A DNA stretch of 64,000 bases from Noviherbaspirillum sp. UKPF54 (GCF_007874125.1 NZ_CP040128.1:2914001-2978000), one strand, 5' to 3'. Counted from the stretch's first letter, positions 9,014-19,577 are shown. Notes: generated by a model not told the origin, from the letters alone. Translations and numbers: made by a program.

Positions 9014-9700
9014 TCACGCGTGCCCTGCTTCGCCGGCCAGCGTTGTCGGATCGATGCCCAGCAATTTCATTGCCGCGGCAAAACGCTCCTCGATCGGCAC
9101 GTCAAAAATAATGGAGGGGTCGGCGCGCACGGTCAGCCAGCCGTTGCGCACGATTTCTTCTTCCAGCTGCCCGGCGCTCCAGCCGGAACAGCCGAGCGTC
9201 ACCAGCATGCGCTGCGGTCCGTTGCCCGCCGCGACCGTTTCCAGTATGTCCTTGGAGGTCGTCAGCGCAATCTCGTCGGTGACCTTCATCATCGACGCAT
9301 ACCCGCCGTGGGGTGCGTGCAGCACGAAGCCGCGCTCGACCTGCACCGGCCCGCCGAACAGCACCGGCTTGCCGCCGACCGGCGCCCTGCCCGGCACGTT
9401 TTCCAGCGTGAGTTCTATGCGCTCGAACAACACGTCCAGTGTCATGTCAGTCGCCTTGTTGATGATGACGCCCAGCGCGCCGTCGGCATTATGCTCGCAC
9501 AGGTAAACCACCGTGCCGCCGAAGATCGGATCGAGCATGGATGGCATGGCGATCAGAAAATGATCGACGAGGTTGAGCTCGATAGCGGGACTGGCTGCGG
9601 AAGACGAGGACAAATCGGGCGTATCCCGGGAAGATCCGGGTGGGGAGCGGAACGAGCCGATCTTGCTCGCTTTCTTGCTTGCTTTCACCATAATGGACAT
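9014..9700 (-). CDS. algH: UPF0301 / AlgH family protein
   Basis: AlgH-family proteins are cytosolic and of uncertain function; they were first linked to alginate regulation in Pseudomonas. The conserved part begins at LVDHFLIAMPSMLDPIFGG and includes HNADGALGVIINK, LFGGPVQVERGFVLH and LGCSGWSAGQLE. I place the start at ATG 9700 (another ATG is at 9691). The frame stays open to 9745, but that start would lie inside the chpA terminator. About 35 N-terminal residues rich in Ser and Lys precede the domain, longer than usual. It opens the ruvX-pyr operon. Confidence 0.88.
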   Translation of the reverse strand: MSIMVKASKKASKIGSFRSPPGSSRDTPDLSSSSAASPAIELNLVDHFLIAMPSMLDPIFGGTVVYLCEHNADGALGVIINKATDMTLDVLFERIELTLENVPGRAPVGGKPVLFGGPVQVERGFVLHAPHGGYASMMKVTDEIALTTSKDILETVAAGNGPQRMLVTLGCSGWSAGQLEEEIVRNGWLTVRADPSIIFDVPIEERFAAAMKLLGIDPTTLAGEAGHA

Positions 9701-9732
9701 TTTAACAGTTTTGGCAGCAGCCCCTTGAAAAA

Positions 9733-9760
9733 CAAAGGCCCGCAACAGCGCGGGCCTTTG
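9733..9760 (-). terminator. Intrinsic terminator after chpA
   Basis: A perfect 11-bp stem (9733-9743 with 9750-9760, CAAAGGCCCGC) with a 6-base loop is followed on the minus strand by a short T-run (GTTTTTC). It lies 20 bases past the chpA stop and separates the pil-chp operon from algH. Confidence 0.9.
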
Positions 9761-9779
9761 TCCAGACGGGAAGCAGGCG

Positions 9780-12700
9780 TTACGCTACCGGCGCTTCCTT
9801 GTTCACGTACCCGGCGATCAGTCTCAGCAATTCCTCTTCCTGGTAGGGCTTGCCGAGATATTCGTTGACGCCGAGTTCGAGCGCATAGTTCCGATGCTTG
9901 CCTGCGGTGCGCGAGGTAATCATGATGATCGGAATTTGCCGCGTGCGTTCGTCGTCGCGCACGTTGCGCGTCAAATCGAAACCGTCCATGCGCGGCATCT
10001 CGATATCGACCAACATCACATCCGGCGTCACCGATTGCAAGTGTTCCAGCGCATCCACGCCGTCCTTGGCCTGCACCACCTGATAGCCTTCGCGCGTCAG
10101 CAGGCGCTGCGTCACGCGCCGCACCGTCAGCGAATCGTCCACCACCATCACGATGTGCTGGCGGCGCAAACCCTGTACCGGCGCGGAGCCCGGCGCCTGT
10201 GGCGACGGATCGTGCGGCGCCATTTCCGCCACCGCTCCCATGCTTGCCGGAGCGTCGGACGGCAGGATGCGCGGCGCGCGCATGTTTTCATACGCGGCCC
10301 GCTGCGCCAGCGGCACCGGGTTAAGAATCAGCACGATATCGCCGGAACCGAGCACGGTCGCGCCAGCAATGCCGATCATGCGCGATAGTTGCGGACCGAT
10401 GTTCTTGACCACCACTTCCCGGTTGCCGAGCACCTCGTCGACATGGATGGCAACCCGGTCGCTGCCGCTCTTGAGGATCAACAGCGGCGAATAATGCTGC
10501 GAGGCCGACGAAGCAGCCGTATCACCGAGCAGCGCCGGCAGGTAATGCATCGGCACGCGCGCCCCCTGCCACACCACCGCGCCATCGTTATAGGCGGCGG
10601 CCAGCGCATTGGTCTTGAGCTGCTGTACCTGTTCCACCAGCACGGACGGCACCGCATAGGTCTTGCCGCCCGTGGAAAGCAGCACGACCTGGGTCACCGC
10701 CAGCGTCAACGGCAGGTGGATCGTGAAACGCGTGCCCGCCCCCGGCTCCGACCATGTCGACACCCGGCCACCCAGCGCGGCGGCCTCGGAACGGACCACG
10801 TCCATGCCGATGCCGCGCCCGGCGAGTTCGGTCACCTGATCGGCGGTGGAGAAGCCGGGATGGAAGATCAGTTCCCGCACTTCATCGTCGGACATCTCGC
10901 CGTCCCCGGATAGCAGGCCAATGCGTTTGGCCTTGTCGCGGATCAGCTCGACGCTCAAGCCCTGGCCGTCGTCCGAGAACTGGATGACGACCTCGTTGCC
11001 TTCCTGCCGGATCTCGACCAGCAGTTCGCCTGTTTCGCTCTTGCCGGCCGCACGGCGCGCCTCGCGCGATTCGATGCCGTGCGCGACCGCGTTGCGCAGC
11101 AGGTGCTCGAACGGACCTGTCATTTTCTCCAGCACGCCACGGTCGATTTCCACGGCACTACCGCGAATGTCGAGGTTGACGCGCTTGTCGACTTCCTTCG
11201 CGGCCTGGCGCGTGACGCGGAACAAACGCTCAGAAATACTGGCGAATTGCACCATACGCACCCGCATCAAGTCCTGCTGCAGCTCGCGCGTCAGGCGCGC
11301 CTGGGTAATCAGGTCGCCGGCGGCGCTGTCGAGCGTGCGGGACAGATTCTGGTGCACCGACCCGACGTCGTTGACGCTCTCGGCCATCATGCGGGTCAAT
11401 TCCTGCAGGCGGGTGAAGCGGTCGAACTCAAGCGGATCGAATTCGCGGTCGGCGGACGATCCCATGTGCGAGGCGATCTGCGTTTCTGCCTGCATTTCGA
11501 TTTCGCGCAACTGGTCGCGCAGGCGCGACACGTTATCGGTCAGCTCGGACAGCGACTGGCGCAGCGTACCGACCTCCGTTTCCAGCTTGGAACGGGAGAT
11601 GGAGACCTCGCCGGCCTGGTTCACCAGGCGGTCGAGGATGTCGGAGCGCACCCGGACAAGTTGTGCCGGCGTCGCCGGCATGGCAGCTGTGCGGGCCGTC
11701 GTAATGGGCGTCGGCGCAATCTTGCCTGCCTGTAGCGGCATCAACGGCGCCAGCACGACCGGCTCGTGCATGGCCGGCGCAACGGGCGCCGGTTGCGCGA
11801 CGGGGGCTTGCACCGCCTGCGGGTTGTGCAAATGCTCGAACATCTGCAAGCCATGGTCGTAACGAACCAGCAAGTCGTCCAGCGCGACCGCCGAAGGCGC
11901 ACCGAGATGCATCAGGTTTTCGACACGGGTTTCCATGTCGTGCAAATGCTGGCCGAGTCCCATCGCGCCCGCCATGCGCGCGCTGCCTTTGAGCGTATGC
12001 AGCTGACGCAACAGTGACTGTGGGAGCTCGCCGTTGGCCGGCTGCTCCTGCCATGACCGCAGCGCCGCCCCCATCTGCGGGAAAATGTCGCGGCCTTCTT
12101 CGAAAAACACCGGCAGCAGATCGGCGTCCAGCTCATCCTTGGGCAGCGCCGCCTCCGCCGGAGCGCCGCTTGCACCGGCAAAAACCGGTTCCGCAACAGG
12201 CGCGGCTTCGGGCGCGGGCTTTGCGGATAAAGCGCCGACCGGCTCGTCCTCCGGCTCGGGTTCCTCCTCTTCCTGCGCATCGATGGCAGCATGCAGATCC
12301 GAACGCCGCTCGATATCCTGCTGCACGCTGCGCAGCAGGCGGGCGAACTCCGGCTGGTATGCCGGCATTTCCCCGAGCGCGAACTTTTGCAGCATCAGCT
12401 TGAGGCGCTCGACGCTTTGTTCCAGCGCGTCGAATTCATGCGGCAGCAGGCGTACCGGCTTGCGCGAAAGCAGTTGCAATACCATTTCCAGCGCATGCGC
12501 CGCTTCCTGCAGCGAAGTAAAGCCGACGGTAGCGGAACTGCCGGCGAGCGAATGCGCGGCATGGACCGACTGCACACTGACTTCGCGCTCCGGTTCATGC
12601 CGCCATTCGGCCATGTCCTGTGCCAGTGTCCTGACCAGCTCGTCCGTCTCGGCCAGGTAAATGTTGTACAACGGGACGCTGATTTCCAGATCGCCAATCC

Positions 12701-15593
12701 GCTTGACCGTGTCGTTCGGCTTGACCTCGGGCGCTTGCAGAGTCGGGAACTCGATGACTTCCGCAATCGATGCCAATGGCGCAGTCGCGCTGGCGTTTTC
12801 CACCACGGGAAGTTCCGGCGGCAGGCTTTCGCTCGTCGCCGGCTCGAACATCGCCAAGTCGGCCTCGGACAACTGGATTTCTTCCGCCACGGGTAAATCC
12901 GGCAGGGCGTCCGGTACCGGTTCGGCGAAACTTGCTTCCGCAATGACCGGCGCTTCCCCGACACTGTCATCTGGGAACCCCGTCTCCGACGAGAATGCCG
13001 GCAACGCATCCGGCGCAGACACCTCGTCCGGCACAGCCGGTTCCACCGCCTGCAGCGTCGCGGCGCTGTCCTCGAACACGAAGCTGCCGCCCTCCTTCAC
13101 CCGCTCGGCGGCAGCCACCAGTGCATGCTGGGTCTGGCCCGACTTGCCGGATTCCTTCAGGTCTCGCACCCATGCGGCGAGAATGTCCGCCGCCTTTTCC
13201 AGCAATGCGTACAGGTCGGCGTCACCGCCGCGCCCGTCCGCCAAGCGCAGATTCAGCACTTGCTCGATGCTCCATGCGGCTTCACCGAACGCGACCAGGC
13301 CGACCATGCGGCTACTGCCCTTGAGCGTATGGAAGGACCGCCGCAACGTCGTCAGATGCTCCTGGTTGTGCGGCGCATTGCGCGACTGCGGCAGCGTTTC
13401 GCCGACGGCTCCCAGCACTTCCTCCGCTTCGAGCAGGAAGATGTCGAGCAATTCGGCGTCGATCGCTTCATCGCTGGCAGGCGCCACCAGTGGCGGCAAT
13501 GCCGGCGCAGATGCCGCTGGGGCGGGCGCCGCCGCCGAGATGATCTTTGCCAGCGCTTCCTGCGACGGCTGGAAATCCGGGCTGGCAAGGAGCTCGATGC
13601 CGGTACGCGCCGAATCGGTCGCCTCCGGCATGTCGATCAGCGCCGCGTCGAGCCGGATCTGCTCCAGCGATTCCTTCAGCTGCTCCTGCAACACAGGGTT
13701 GTCGGGCTGCTCCGTAAGTGACTTGGCCAGTTCGGCGGTCTGCTGCCGGTGCAGCGCCAGTTCATTCTCCACCGTCAGCACCGGCACCTCGGGCTCGGAC
13801 GGTGCTTCGGGCTGTGCCGGCACCTCCACCACGAACTCGGCGTCATCCTCGGCTGGCTTGGGTTCGATCAGATTCGCACGAAAGGAGCAGCTCCGGTCAT
13901 CGAACGAAAAGCGCTTCTTCGCGCTGTCCGGCTGATGCTGTAGCGTTTCGATGAAAAAGCTCAGCGCGCCGACATTCTGCGCGACCTGCTGGAATTCCTG
14001 CTCGGCTGGCGGTTGCGCATCGGCCGCCGCAAAGCGCCGTACCGCCGCCCGCGTATGCCCGACCGTGCGCGCCGCGTCGTCCTGGTCGAGCACGACCAGC
14101 GCGCCCTCGATCTGGTGCAGCACCGAATCAAGCTGTCCCAGCGGATCGCGCTGCGACGGATCGCGGAAGTACTCGTCGAGCATCTTCTCGACCTGGCGCA
14201 AACTGGTTTGCATTTCCCCGGCCAGCGCCGCAATGGTTTGACGCTGCTGCGCCTGGCGCGACATGTCGTCGAGCCAGGGCGCGGATTCGGCCGGCGTCTC
14301 GCCCGCCACCACGGCCAGCAATCTGGCGGTCATCGCGTCGGCGCGCTCGGCGAAGTTTTCCGGCAAGCGCCCGATGTTGTTCAGCGCATTCTCGACAAAC
14401 AGCAGGCTGGTCGCCATTTCCAGGCCGAGCGCTTCCCCCGGCTTGGCGTGCGCGGCATGGCGCGCGATGCCCTTGAGTTCGCGCAGCAGCTTGGTCAGCG
14501 AGGGCGAGTTCAGCCTGGACCCGGCATCGGCCAGCATGCGCATTTCATGTTCGAACGATTCCGCCACGCTGGCGTCGCCGCCGGCAATCCGGTTCCAGAT
14601 GTTCTTCGCCTGCGACAGACGCTCCTTAGCCGAGGCCAGCGCGTCGACGTCGATCTGGCCGTAGCGCTTCTGGTCGTAGTCGACCGGCACCATGCCGTCG
14701 AGCCGGTAGGCGGCACGGATCTGTTGCGCGCGCGGCGACGGATTTTTCGTCTTGGCGATAAAGAAAAGCGCGTCGCGCAGCAACCGCTCGGCAATGCTGG
14801 AGGAACCTTGCGACAGGCGTCGTATCTGCAGGTTGATACGGGCAAACAGCTGCTTGACGTAGATTTCGTTCTGAATCTGGCCCGCCGCCACCGCTTCCGC
14901 GAAACCATGCATCACCCACCAGAAACTGCGGGCTTGCTGCTGGCCTTGCATGCGCTCGATTTCGCCGACCAGGTCGCGCATGGCCGAGGCCGTGGCCCGC
15001 TCCGCCGCTGGGTCAGTGCTTTTCAGGAAAGGCAGCAGCGCTTTCTCGAAACGCTTGCGCATGCCCACGTACTGCTCAGGCGAGGCGGCATCGGCCGACT
15101 CCGTCACCGGCAGCTGCGGACGAATCGCCAGGTTGGGGAAAAACAGGTCGGCCGGATGAATCCGCTCGGCGCCGCGCGCTTCCAGCAATGCGCGGTAATA
15201 CGGAAACAGGCGCACCGGCTGATGCGGCACGCCGGAAAGGAGCTCGTCGAGGTACTCGATCAGGGCCGTATAGCCGTTGCCGATAGCCTCCGCCAGCGCC
15301 GAGCCGAGCGGCAGCTGGCCGGCATCGACGCGCTCCAGCAAGTCCTCGACCGTTTCGGTGATGATGGCGACGCCGTCGACATCGACGATCTGCAACGCGC
15401 CGTGCGCCTGGTGCAGGTAGGATTTCGCATGGCGCAGCGATGTCGCCTGGCTTTCCGCATCCTGCGTCACCGCTTCATGCAGCGCGGCTTTGGAGCGGTT
15501 GAGTGCTTCGCGAATCTCGCCGATCACCCAGGACAGCGGCCCGGTATCGAAGTCCCGGGCGCCTTGCGGGGAGGCGGAAGAAGGGGTAGTCAT
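9780..15593 (-). CDS. chpA: ChpA/PilL hybrid histidine kinase of the twitching chemosensory system
   Basis: This 1937-residue CheA-like kinase controls type IV pilus activity. Two degenerate Hpt-like helices lie near residues 60 and 500 (LHQAHGAL, LHQIEGAL). Three clearer Hpt modules have their histidine near 752 (HTLKGSSR), 1013 (HSLAGSSA) and 1198 (HTLKGSAR). Then follow a dimerisation region, a HATPase (LLRNAVAHGIESR near 1496, GRGIGMDVV), a CheW domain near 1630-1750, and a C-terminal receiver with phospho-Asp near 1862 (VDIEMPRMDG). The start is supported by GAGG before ATG 15593. It is the last gene of the pilGHIJ-chpA operon. The second clear Hpt has Ala in place of the Lys that follows the histidine in the other two. 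Confidence 0.96.
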   Translation of the reverse strand: MTTPSSASPQGARDFDTGPLSWVIGEIREALNRSKAALHEAVTQDAESQATSLRHAKSYLHQAHGALQIVDVDGVAIITETVEDLLERVDAGQLPLGSALAEAIGNGYTALIEYLDELLSGVPHQPVRLFPYYRALLEARGAERIHPADLFFPNLAIRPQLPVTESADAASPEQYVGMRKRFEKALLPFLKSTDPAAERATASAMRDLVGEIERMQGQQQARSFWWVMHGFAEAVAAGQIQNEIYVKQLFARINLQIRRLSQGSSSIAERLLRDALFFIAKTKNPSPRAQQIRAAYRLDGMVPVDYDQKRYGQIDVDALASAKERLSQAKNIWNRIAGGDASVAESFEHEMRMLADAGSRLNSPSLTKLLRELKGIARHAAHAKPGEALGLEMATSLLFVENALNNIGRLPENFAERADAMTARLLAVVAGETPAESAPWLDDMSRQAQQRQTIAALAGEMQTSLRQVEKMLDEYFRDPSQRDPLGQLDSVLHQIEGALVVLDQDDAARTVGHTRAAVRRFAAADAQPPAEQEFQQVAQNVGALSFFIETLQHQPDSAKKRFSFDDRSCSFRANLIEPKPAEDDAEFVVEVPAQPEAPSEPEVPVLTVENELALHRQQTAELAKSLTEQPDNPVLQEQLKESLEQIRLDAALIDMPEATDSARTGIELLASPDFQPSQEALAKIISAAAPAPAASAPALPPLVAPASDEAIDAELLDIFLLEAEEVLGAVGETLPQSRNAPHNQEHLTTLRRSFHTLKGSSRMVGLVAFGEAAWSIEQVLNLRLADGRGGDADLYALLEKAADILAAWVRDLKESGKSGQTQHALVAAAERVKEGGSFVFEDSAATLQAVEPAVPDEVSAPDALPAFSSETGFPDDSVGEAPVIAEASFAEPVPDALPDLPVAEEIQLSEADLAMFEPATSESLPPELPVVENASATAPLASIAEVIEFPTLQAPEVKPNDTVKRIGDLEISVPLYNIYLAETDELVRTLAQDMAEWRHEPEREVSVQSVHAAHSLAGSSATVGFTSLQEAAHALEMVLQLLSRKPVRLLPHEFDALEQSVERLKLMLQKFALGEMPAYQPEFARLLRSVQQDIERRSDLHAAIDAQEEEEPEPEDEPVGALSAKPAPEAAPVAEPVFAGASGAPAEAALPKDELDADLLPVFFEEGRDIFPQMGAALRSWQEQPANGELPQSLLRQLHTLKGSARMAGAMGLGQHLHDMETRVENLMHLGAPSAVALDDLLVRYDHGLQMFEHLHNPQAVQAPVAQPAPVAPAMHEPVVLAPLMPLQAGKIAPTPITTARTAAMPATPAQLVRVRSDILDRLVNQAGEVSISRSKLETEVGTLRQSLSELTDNVSRLRDQLREIEMQAETQIASHMGSSADREFDPLEFDRFTRLQELTRMMAESVNDVGSVHQNLSRTLDSAAGDLITQARLTRELQQDLMRVRMVQFASISERLFRVTRQAAKEVDKRVNLDIRGSAVEIDRGVLEKMTGPFEHLLRNAVAHGIESREARRAAGKSETGELLVEIRQEGNEVVIQFSDDGQGLSVELIRDKAKRIGLLSGDGEMSDDEVRELIFHPGFSTADQVTELAGRGIGMDVVRSEAAALGGRVSTWSEPGAGTRFTIHLPLTLAVTQVVLLSTGGKTYAVPSVLVEQVQQLKTNALAAAYNDGAVVWQGARVPMHYLPALLGDTAASSASQHYSPLLILKSGSDRVAIHVDEVLGNREVVVKNIGPQLSRMIGIAGATVLGSGDIVLILNPVPLAQRAAYENMRAPRILPSDAPASMGAVAEMAPHDPSPQAPGSAPVQGLRRQHIVMVVDDSLTVRRVTQRLLTREGYQVVQAKDGVDALEHLQSVTPDVMLVDIEMPRMDGFDLTRNVRDDERTRQIPIIMITSRTAGKHRNYALELGVNEYLGKPYQEEELLRLIAGYVNKEAPVA

Positions 15594-15687
15594 GACTGCC
15601 TCGCGGGTTCAAAAAGCGGCATGCCGCAACATCGGCACGCCGCCAAGCATCACTAGAGAGCCTGTGCAGGCCGACAATGGATCGGAA

Positions 15688-18012
15688 TCAGGCCGTCACG
15701 CGGAAACGCGACACCGAATTCTTGAGCTCTTCGGCCAGCTTGGACAGCTCGCGAATCGACTCTGCCGTTTGCTGGGTACCCTGCTGCGTCTGCTCGGTCA
15801 CCGTCAGGATGTTTTGAATGTTGTGGGCCACGCCGTTGGCGGAGGTCGCCTGCTGCTCGGTCGCGGCGGAAATGCTCTGGATCAGGTCAGCCAGGCGGTT
15901 CGACACGCTGCGGATCTCAGACAGCGCGGCGCCGGCCGCGTCGGACAGCTTGGCGCCTTCCACCACGCCCTGGGTCGATTTTTCCATCGCCGCCACCGCA
16001 TCGTGCGTGTCGGTCTGAATCGTGCGCACCAGTGCGCCGATCTGCTTGGTCGCCTCGCCGGAACGTTCCGCCAGGCGCTGCACCTCTTCCGCCACCACCG
16101 AGAAGCCGCGGCCGGCCTCGCCGGCGGACGCCGCCTGAATCGCCGCATTCAGCGCCAGCACGTTGGTCTGTTCGGTAATGTCGGAAATCAGTTCGGTGAT
16201 TTCGCCGATCTCCTGCGACGATTCGCCCAGGCGCTTGATGCGCTTGGAAGTTTCCTGAATCTGCTCGCGGATTTCGTTCATGCCCTTGATCGCGTCTTCC
16301 ACCGCGCGCGTGCCCTGTTCCGCGGCGCTCACCGACTGGCGCGCCACCTCGGCCGATTCGTTGGCAGACTTGGAAACGTCGGTAATCTGTGCCGCCATTT
16401 CGAGCACCGCCTGGCCGGTTTCCTGGATTTCACGCGACTGCTTCTGGGATGCGACCAGCAGCTCGTTGGAGATGTTCTGCGCCTGGTTCGACGCGGAAGT
16501 CACCTGCTCGGCGGTCTTCGTCACGCGGCCGACCAGGCCGCGCAATTCTTCCACCGTGTAATTCACCGAGTCGGCGATCGCGCCGGTGATGTCTTCCGAC
16601 ACCGTTGCCTGCACCGTCAGGTCGCCGTCCGCCACTTCCTGCAATTCGTTCATGAGCCGCAGAATCGCGGCCTGGTTCTGGTCGTTGGCGCGCTTGGCTT
16701 CCTCTTCCTGGCGCTGTGCCTGCAGACGCTGCTCGTCCGCTTCCTGACGGCGCTGGTCCGCTTCCTTGGTGCGGTTACGGCTGTCCTGCAGCAGGACCAG
16801 CGCAGTGCCGACCGCCGATGTCAGCGCCAGCAGTGCAAATCCCACCATCAGCCAGAACGACCAGTGCAGCGAATCTTCCTCCGCACGGTAGGATTTCTGC
16901 AGGTTGGTGATGCGCTGCTTGAGGCTTTCGTTCTCGGCGAAGATCAGTTGCTCTGCCTGTTTCGCGGCAATGAAGTTCTGCAGATTGCCGAGGATGGATG
17001 CCACCGATTTCTGGTATTCCGCAAATGCGTTCTTCAGCTCGGTCAGCTTTTCGCGCGTATCCGGTTCCTTGGTGGCGGACAGGCGCAGCACTTCGCTGCC
17101 GCTGAGGAAGCCTTCGGTAATGTCGCGGAACGTATTCGTGTCCTTGCCGAGCAAGAACGCGGTTTCCGGGTTCACGCCTTCCGACGTCAGGAATTCATTG
17201 GCGCTGCGCCCCAGGCGCTGGGTCAGCATCACCAGCTGGCCGGCGGCCGAAATTTCGCGCGGCGAGGCTCCGGCCTGCGCCTTGAGCGTGGCGATCTGCT
17301 CGGTCAGTTCCAGCAATGTCGGCGACAGTTCGTTCAGTTTTTGCAGCGTGGTGCCGAAACCGGTCAGTTCCTTCTTCATTTTCAGGATGGTTTCGGCGGC
17401 CTTGTCGGAGCTGCTCCAGGTTTTCTGGGCATCCTTCAGCATCGCTTCCATCGAGGCATTGGGCCGGTCGATCTCGCGTCCCTGGTACTCGCCGCCCTTG
17501 GACAGCACGCTCAGGTCGCGGTTGAATTCCTTGCGGCTCTCCTCCAGCTGCTTGAACGCTTCCGGGTTACCCTGGATCGCGTTCGGCGCCGCCTTACCGA
17601 TACGCTGCGAGTGCATCAGCGCGTCACCTGCGATCTGGGTCTGGGTCGAGGCCAGGATCGAATGATTGGAGTTGAACCACACGAGGCCGGCGCTCAGCAC
17701 CAGCGAGCCGCCCAGCAGCATCAGCAGGATGCGCACCTGCTCCTGCAGCGGCATCGCGCCGATGATCGGCAGGCGAATGTCGCCCGTCTTCTGCAGCGCA
17801 TCGCCGATGAAGGTCGCATTCGGATTGCGCATGATCGTCGTCGGCCCGGGCGCCGCGCTGCCGATCATGCTTTCCATTGTGGCGTCTTGCGCCATGACCG
17901 TGGCAATCCCCGCGTGGTCACCAGCCGCAACAGGGGCGTGTCCCGGCGTAGCGGCTCCCGCAGCCAGTCCCTCCTTGTTGCCTTTGGAAAAGAACGGAAG
18001 ATTAATCGCCAT
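15688..18012 (-). CDS. pilJ: PilJ methyl-accepting chemotaxis transducer
   Basis: This is the transmembrane receptor of the Pil-Chp pathway. After about 90 cytosolic residues come TM1 (about 91-111), a periplasmic PilJ-type sensor, TM2 (about 385-408), a HAMP-like coiled coil rich in Gln and Glu, and the MCP signalling hairpin near 610-650 ([17 protein letters not shown]). I chose ATG 18012, 8 bases after AGGAG; a GTG directly before it is the alternative. The cytosolic N-terminal extension of about 90 residues, rich in Ala and Gly, is longer than I expect for PilJ. It lies between pilI and chpA in the operon. Confidence 0.95.
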   Translation of the reverse strand: MAINLPFFSKGNKEGLAAGAATPGHAPVAAGDHAGIATVMAQDATMESMIGSAAPGPTTIMRNPNATFIGDALQKTGDIRLPIIGAMPLQEQVRILLMLLGGSLVLSAGLVWFNSNHSILASTQTQIAGDALMHSQRIGKAAPNAIQGNPEAFKQLEESRKEFNRDLSVLSKGGEYQGREIDRPNASMEAMLKDAQKTWSSSDKAAETILKMKKELTGFGTTLQKLNELSPTLLELTEQIATLKAQAGASPREISAAGQLVMLTQRLGRSANEFLTSEGVNPETAFLLGKDTNTFRDITEGFLSGSEVLRLSATKEPDTREKLTELKNAFAEYQKSVASILGNLQNFIAAKQAEQLIFAENESLKQRITNLQKSYRAEEDSLHWSFWLMVGFALLALTSAVGTALVLLQDSRNRTKEADQRRQEADEQRLQAQRQEEEAKRANDQNQAAILRLMNELQEVADGDLTVQATVSEDITGAIADSVNYTVEELRGLVGRVTKTAEQVTSASNQAQNISNELLVASQKQSREIQETGQAVLEMAAQITDVSKSANESAEVARQSVSAAEQGTRAVEDAIKGMNEIREQIQETSKRIKRLGESSQEIGEITELISDITEQTNVLALNAAIQAASAGEAGRGFSVVAEEVQRLAERSGEATKQIGALVRTIQTDTHDAVAAMEKSTQGVVEGAKLSDAAGAALSEIRSVSNRLADLIQSISAATEQQATSANGVAHNIQNILTVTEQTQQGTQQTAESIRELSKLAEELKNSVSRFRVTA

Positions 18013-18056
18013 CACTGAGTCTCCTAATTGTTATTCGGCAGCCGGCCGTCAATGGG

Positions 18057-18626
18057 TTACAGCCCGACATGCAAAAAACGTGGGTCTTGTACGATGAAAG
18101 AAAGATTGAGTTCGGTCCAGACGTGCGCATCGCGATCGACATAGCGTTGCGCGGCCCAGGGAAAATCGGCGGCGCCAGGCTGCGAGGTCATTTCCTCCAC
18201 ATTGCGCAAGCCCATGACGCGTGACACCAGCAAGCCGCAGTTGAAGCCGAGCGCCGGGGCAAATGCGACGATCCGGCTCTCCTTGTCGACCGGCGTGGGC
18301 GGCATGCCGCTGAAATGCGCGAGGTCGACCACGCTGATCAGGTTGCCACGGATATTGGTCAAGCCCAAAAACCAATCCTGCGTCAGCGGCACCTTGGCGA
18401 TGGTGCCGATCGAAACGATTTCGCCCGCATCCTGCAGATTCAGCAGCCACCGGCTCTGGCCGATCATCACGCCGAGTTGCCTGGCGTGGGCCGTCGCGCC
18501 GCTGCTTGCAGCCTGCATGCGCTCCACCAGCTGCGTCTGGAATTCGCGTAGGCGGGTACGGCGCGCACCGGAATCGGCCGTCTTGGCTGCGAGTCCGGAG
18601 TTCAGATCCGAAGGGGATTGGGTCAT
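18057..18626 (-). CDS. pilI: PilI, CheW-like adaptor
   Basis: A 189-residue CheW-domain protein that would couple PilJ to the ChpA kinase. The CheW core is recognisable in GVMIGQSRWLLNLQDAGEI, GLTNIRGNLISVVDLAHF and the later MGLRNVEEM. About 45 polar residues precede the core, which matches PilI rather than chemotaxis CheW. It lies 6 bases after the pilH stop and 44 bases before pilJ. Confidence 0.92.
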   Translation of the reverse strand: MTQSPSDLNSGLAAKTADSGARRTRLREFQTQLVERMQAASSGATAHARQLGVMIGQSRWLLNLQDAGEIVSIGTIAKVPLTQDWFLGLTNIRGNLISVVDLAHFSGMPPTPVDKESRIVAFAPALGFNCGLLVSRVMGLRNVEEMTSQPGAADFPWAAQRYVDRDAHVWTELNLSFIVQDPRFLHVGL

Positions 18627-18632
18627 GGCGAC

Positions 18633-18998
18633 CTAGCCGAGCGCGGCGATTTTCGACAGCAGTTCCTGCGGATCGACCGGCTTGACGATGTAGTCGCGCG
18701 CGCCCTGGCGCAAACCCCAGATGCGGTCGGTTTCCTGGCCTTTGCTGGTGCAGATAATGATCGGCACGTTTTGCGTTTCCGGATCCTTGGCGATGGCGCG
18801 CGTGATCTGGAACCCGTTCTGGCCGGGCATCACGACGTCCATCAGGATCAGTTGCGGCTTGTCCGCCTTGACTTTCGCCATGGCCTCTTCACCGTTTTCA
18901 GCGGTGGATACGGAAAACCCGTTCTTCACAAGGATATCGGTAAGGAAATAGCGCTCGGTGGGGGAATCGTCAACCACGAGAATTTTCTGTATCGGCAT
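18633..18998 (-). CDS. pilH: PilH, CheY-like response regulator
   Basis: A single receiver domain of 121 residues with the phospho-acceptor D54 (LILMDVVMPG), the acidic pair in VVDDS, the conserved CTSKG segment and a late KPVD lysine. In Pseudomonas PilH works with PilG downstream of ChpA, favouring retraction-side control or acting as a phosphate sink. It follows pilG after 22 bases. The assignment of PilH rather than PilG rests on gene order and sequence type. Confidence 0.92.
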   Translation of the reverse strand: MPIQKILVVDDSPTERYFLTDILVKNGFSVSTAENGEEAMAKVKADKPQLILMDVVMPGQNGFQITRAIAKDPETQNVPIIICTSKGQETDRIWGLRQGARDYIVKPVDPQELLSKIAALG

Positions 18999-19020
18999 TG
19001 TTAACCTTCATGTCGAGAAA

Positions 19021-19422
19021 TTACTTGGCAAGCGCTTGAGCGGTGTATTCGCGCACCGTCTTGAGCAAACTGTCTTTGGTAAAGGGTTTGGTGAGATAAG
19101 CGTCGGAGCCGACCATGGCTCCGCGTGCCCGGTCGAACAGCCCGTCCTTGGACGACAGCATGATGACCGGCGTGGAATGGAATTTCGCGCTTTTCTTGAT
19201 CAGCGCGCAGGTCTGGTAGCCGTCAAGACGCGGCATCAGGATGTCACAAAAAATCAGGGCTGGCTTGTGGTCGTTCATTTTGGCGAGGGCGTCGAAGCCA
19301 TCCTCGGCAAGCACAACCTGGTAACCAGCCTGCCCCAAGAAAATTTCTGCTGAACGACGAATCGTGCTGCTATCGTCGATCACCATGATCTTGAGACTGG
19401 CGTTATCCGCTGATGTTGTCAT
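19021..19422 (-). CDS. pilG: PilG, CheY-like response regulator
   Basis: A 133-residue receiver protein with acidic pocket IDDSS, phospho-acceptor D60 (IFCDILMPRLDGY), the LSSKDG segment and KPF lysine. In Pseudomonas PilG supports pilus extension through PilB and cAMP signalling. It is the first gene of the pilGHIJ-chpA operon. The 155 bases upstream, shared with the end of the rubredoxin gene, should hold the operon promoter, but I see no convincing -35/-10 pair. Confidence 0.92.
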   Translation of the reverse strand: MTTSADNASLKIMVIDDSSTIRRSAEIFLGQAGYQVVLAEDGFDALAKMNDHKPALIFCDILMPRLDGYQTCALIKKSAKFHSTPVIMLSSKDGLFDRARGAMVGSDAYLTKPFTKDSLLKTVREYTAQALAK

Positions 19423-19577
19423 GACGTAATCCCAATAATCTTCTGCCCAATATACGGCCCAACTGTAACAAAAAGCAAGATGCTTTAAAACAAGGTGTTA
19501 CTCTCAGTTACGCCTAACGTGGCTTTTATGCGAAAGTTAGCGGGATTACAACTGCATTTGCTGCAAAGCGTCAAAGC

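Noticed and set aside
9014..9745. Longer algH start at 9745
   Set aside because: That start lies within the chpA terminator stem; the ATG at 9700 avoids this.
15490..18018. 842-codon open frame on the plus strand opposite pilJ
   Set aside because: GC-rich antisense shadow; the composition is His/Arg/Gln-heavy and matches no family, while the minus strand is a clear PilJ.
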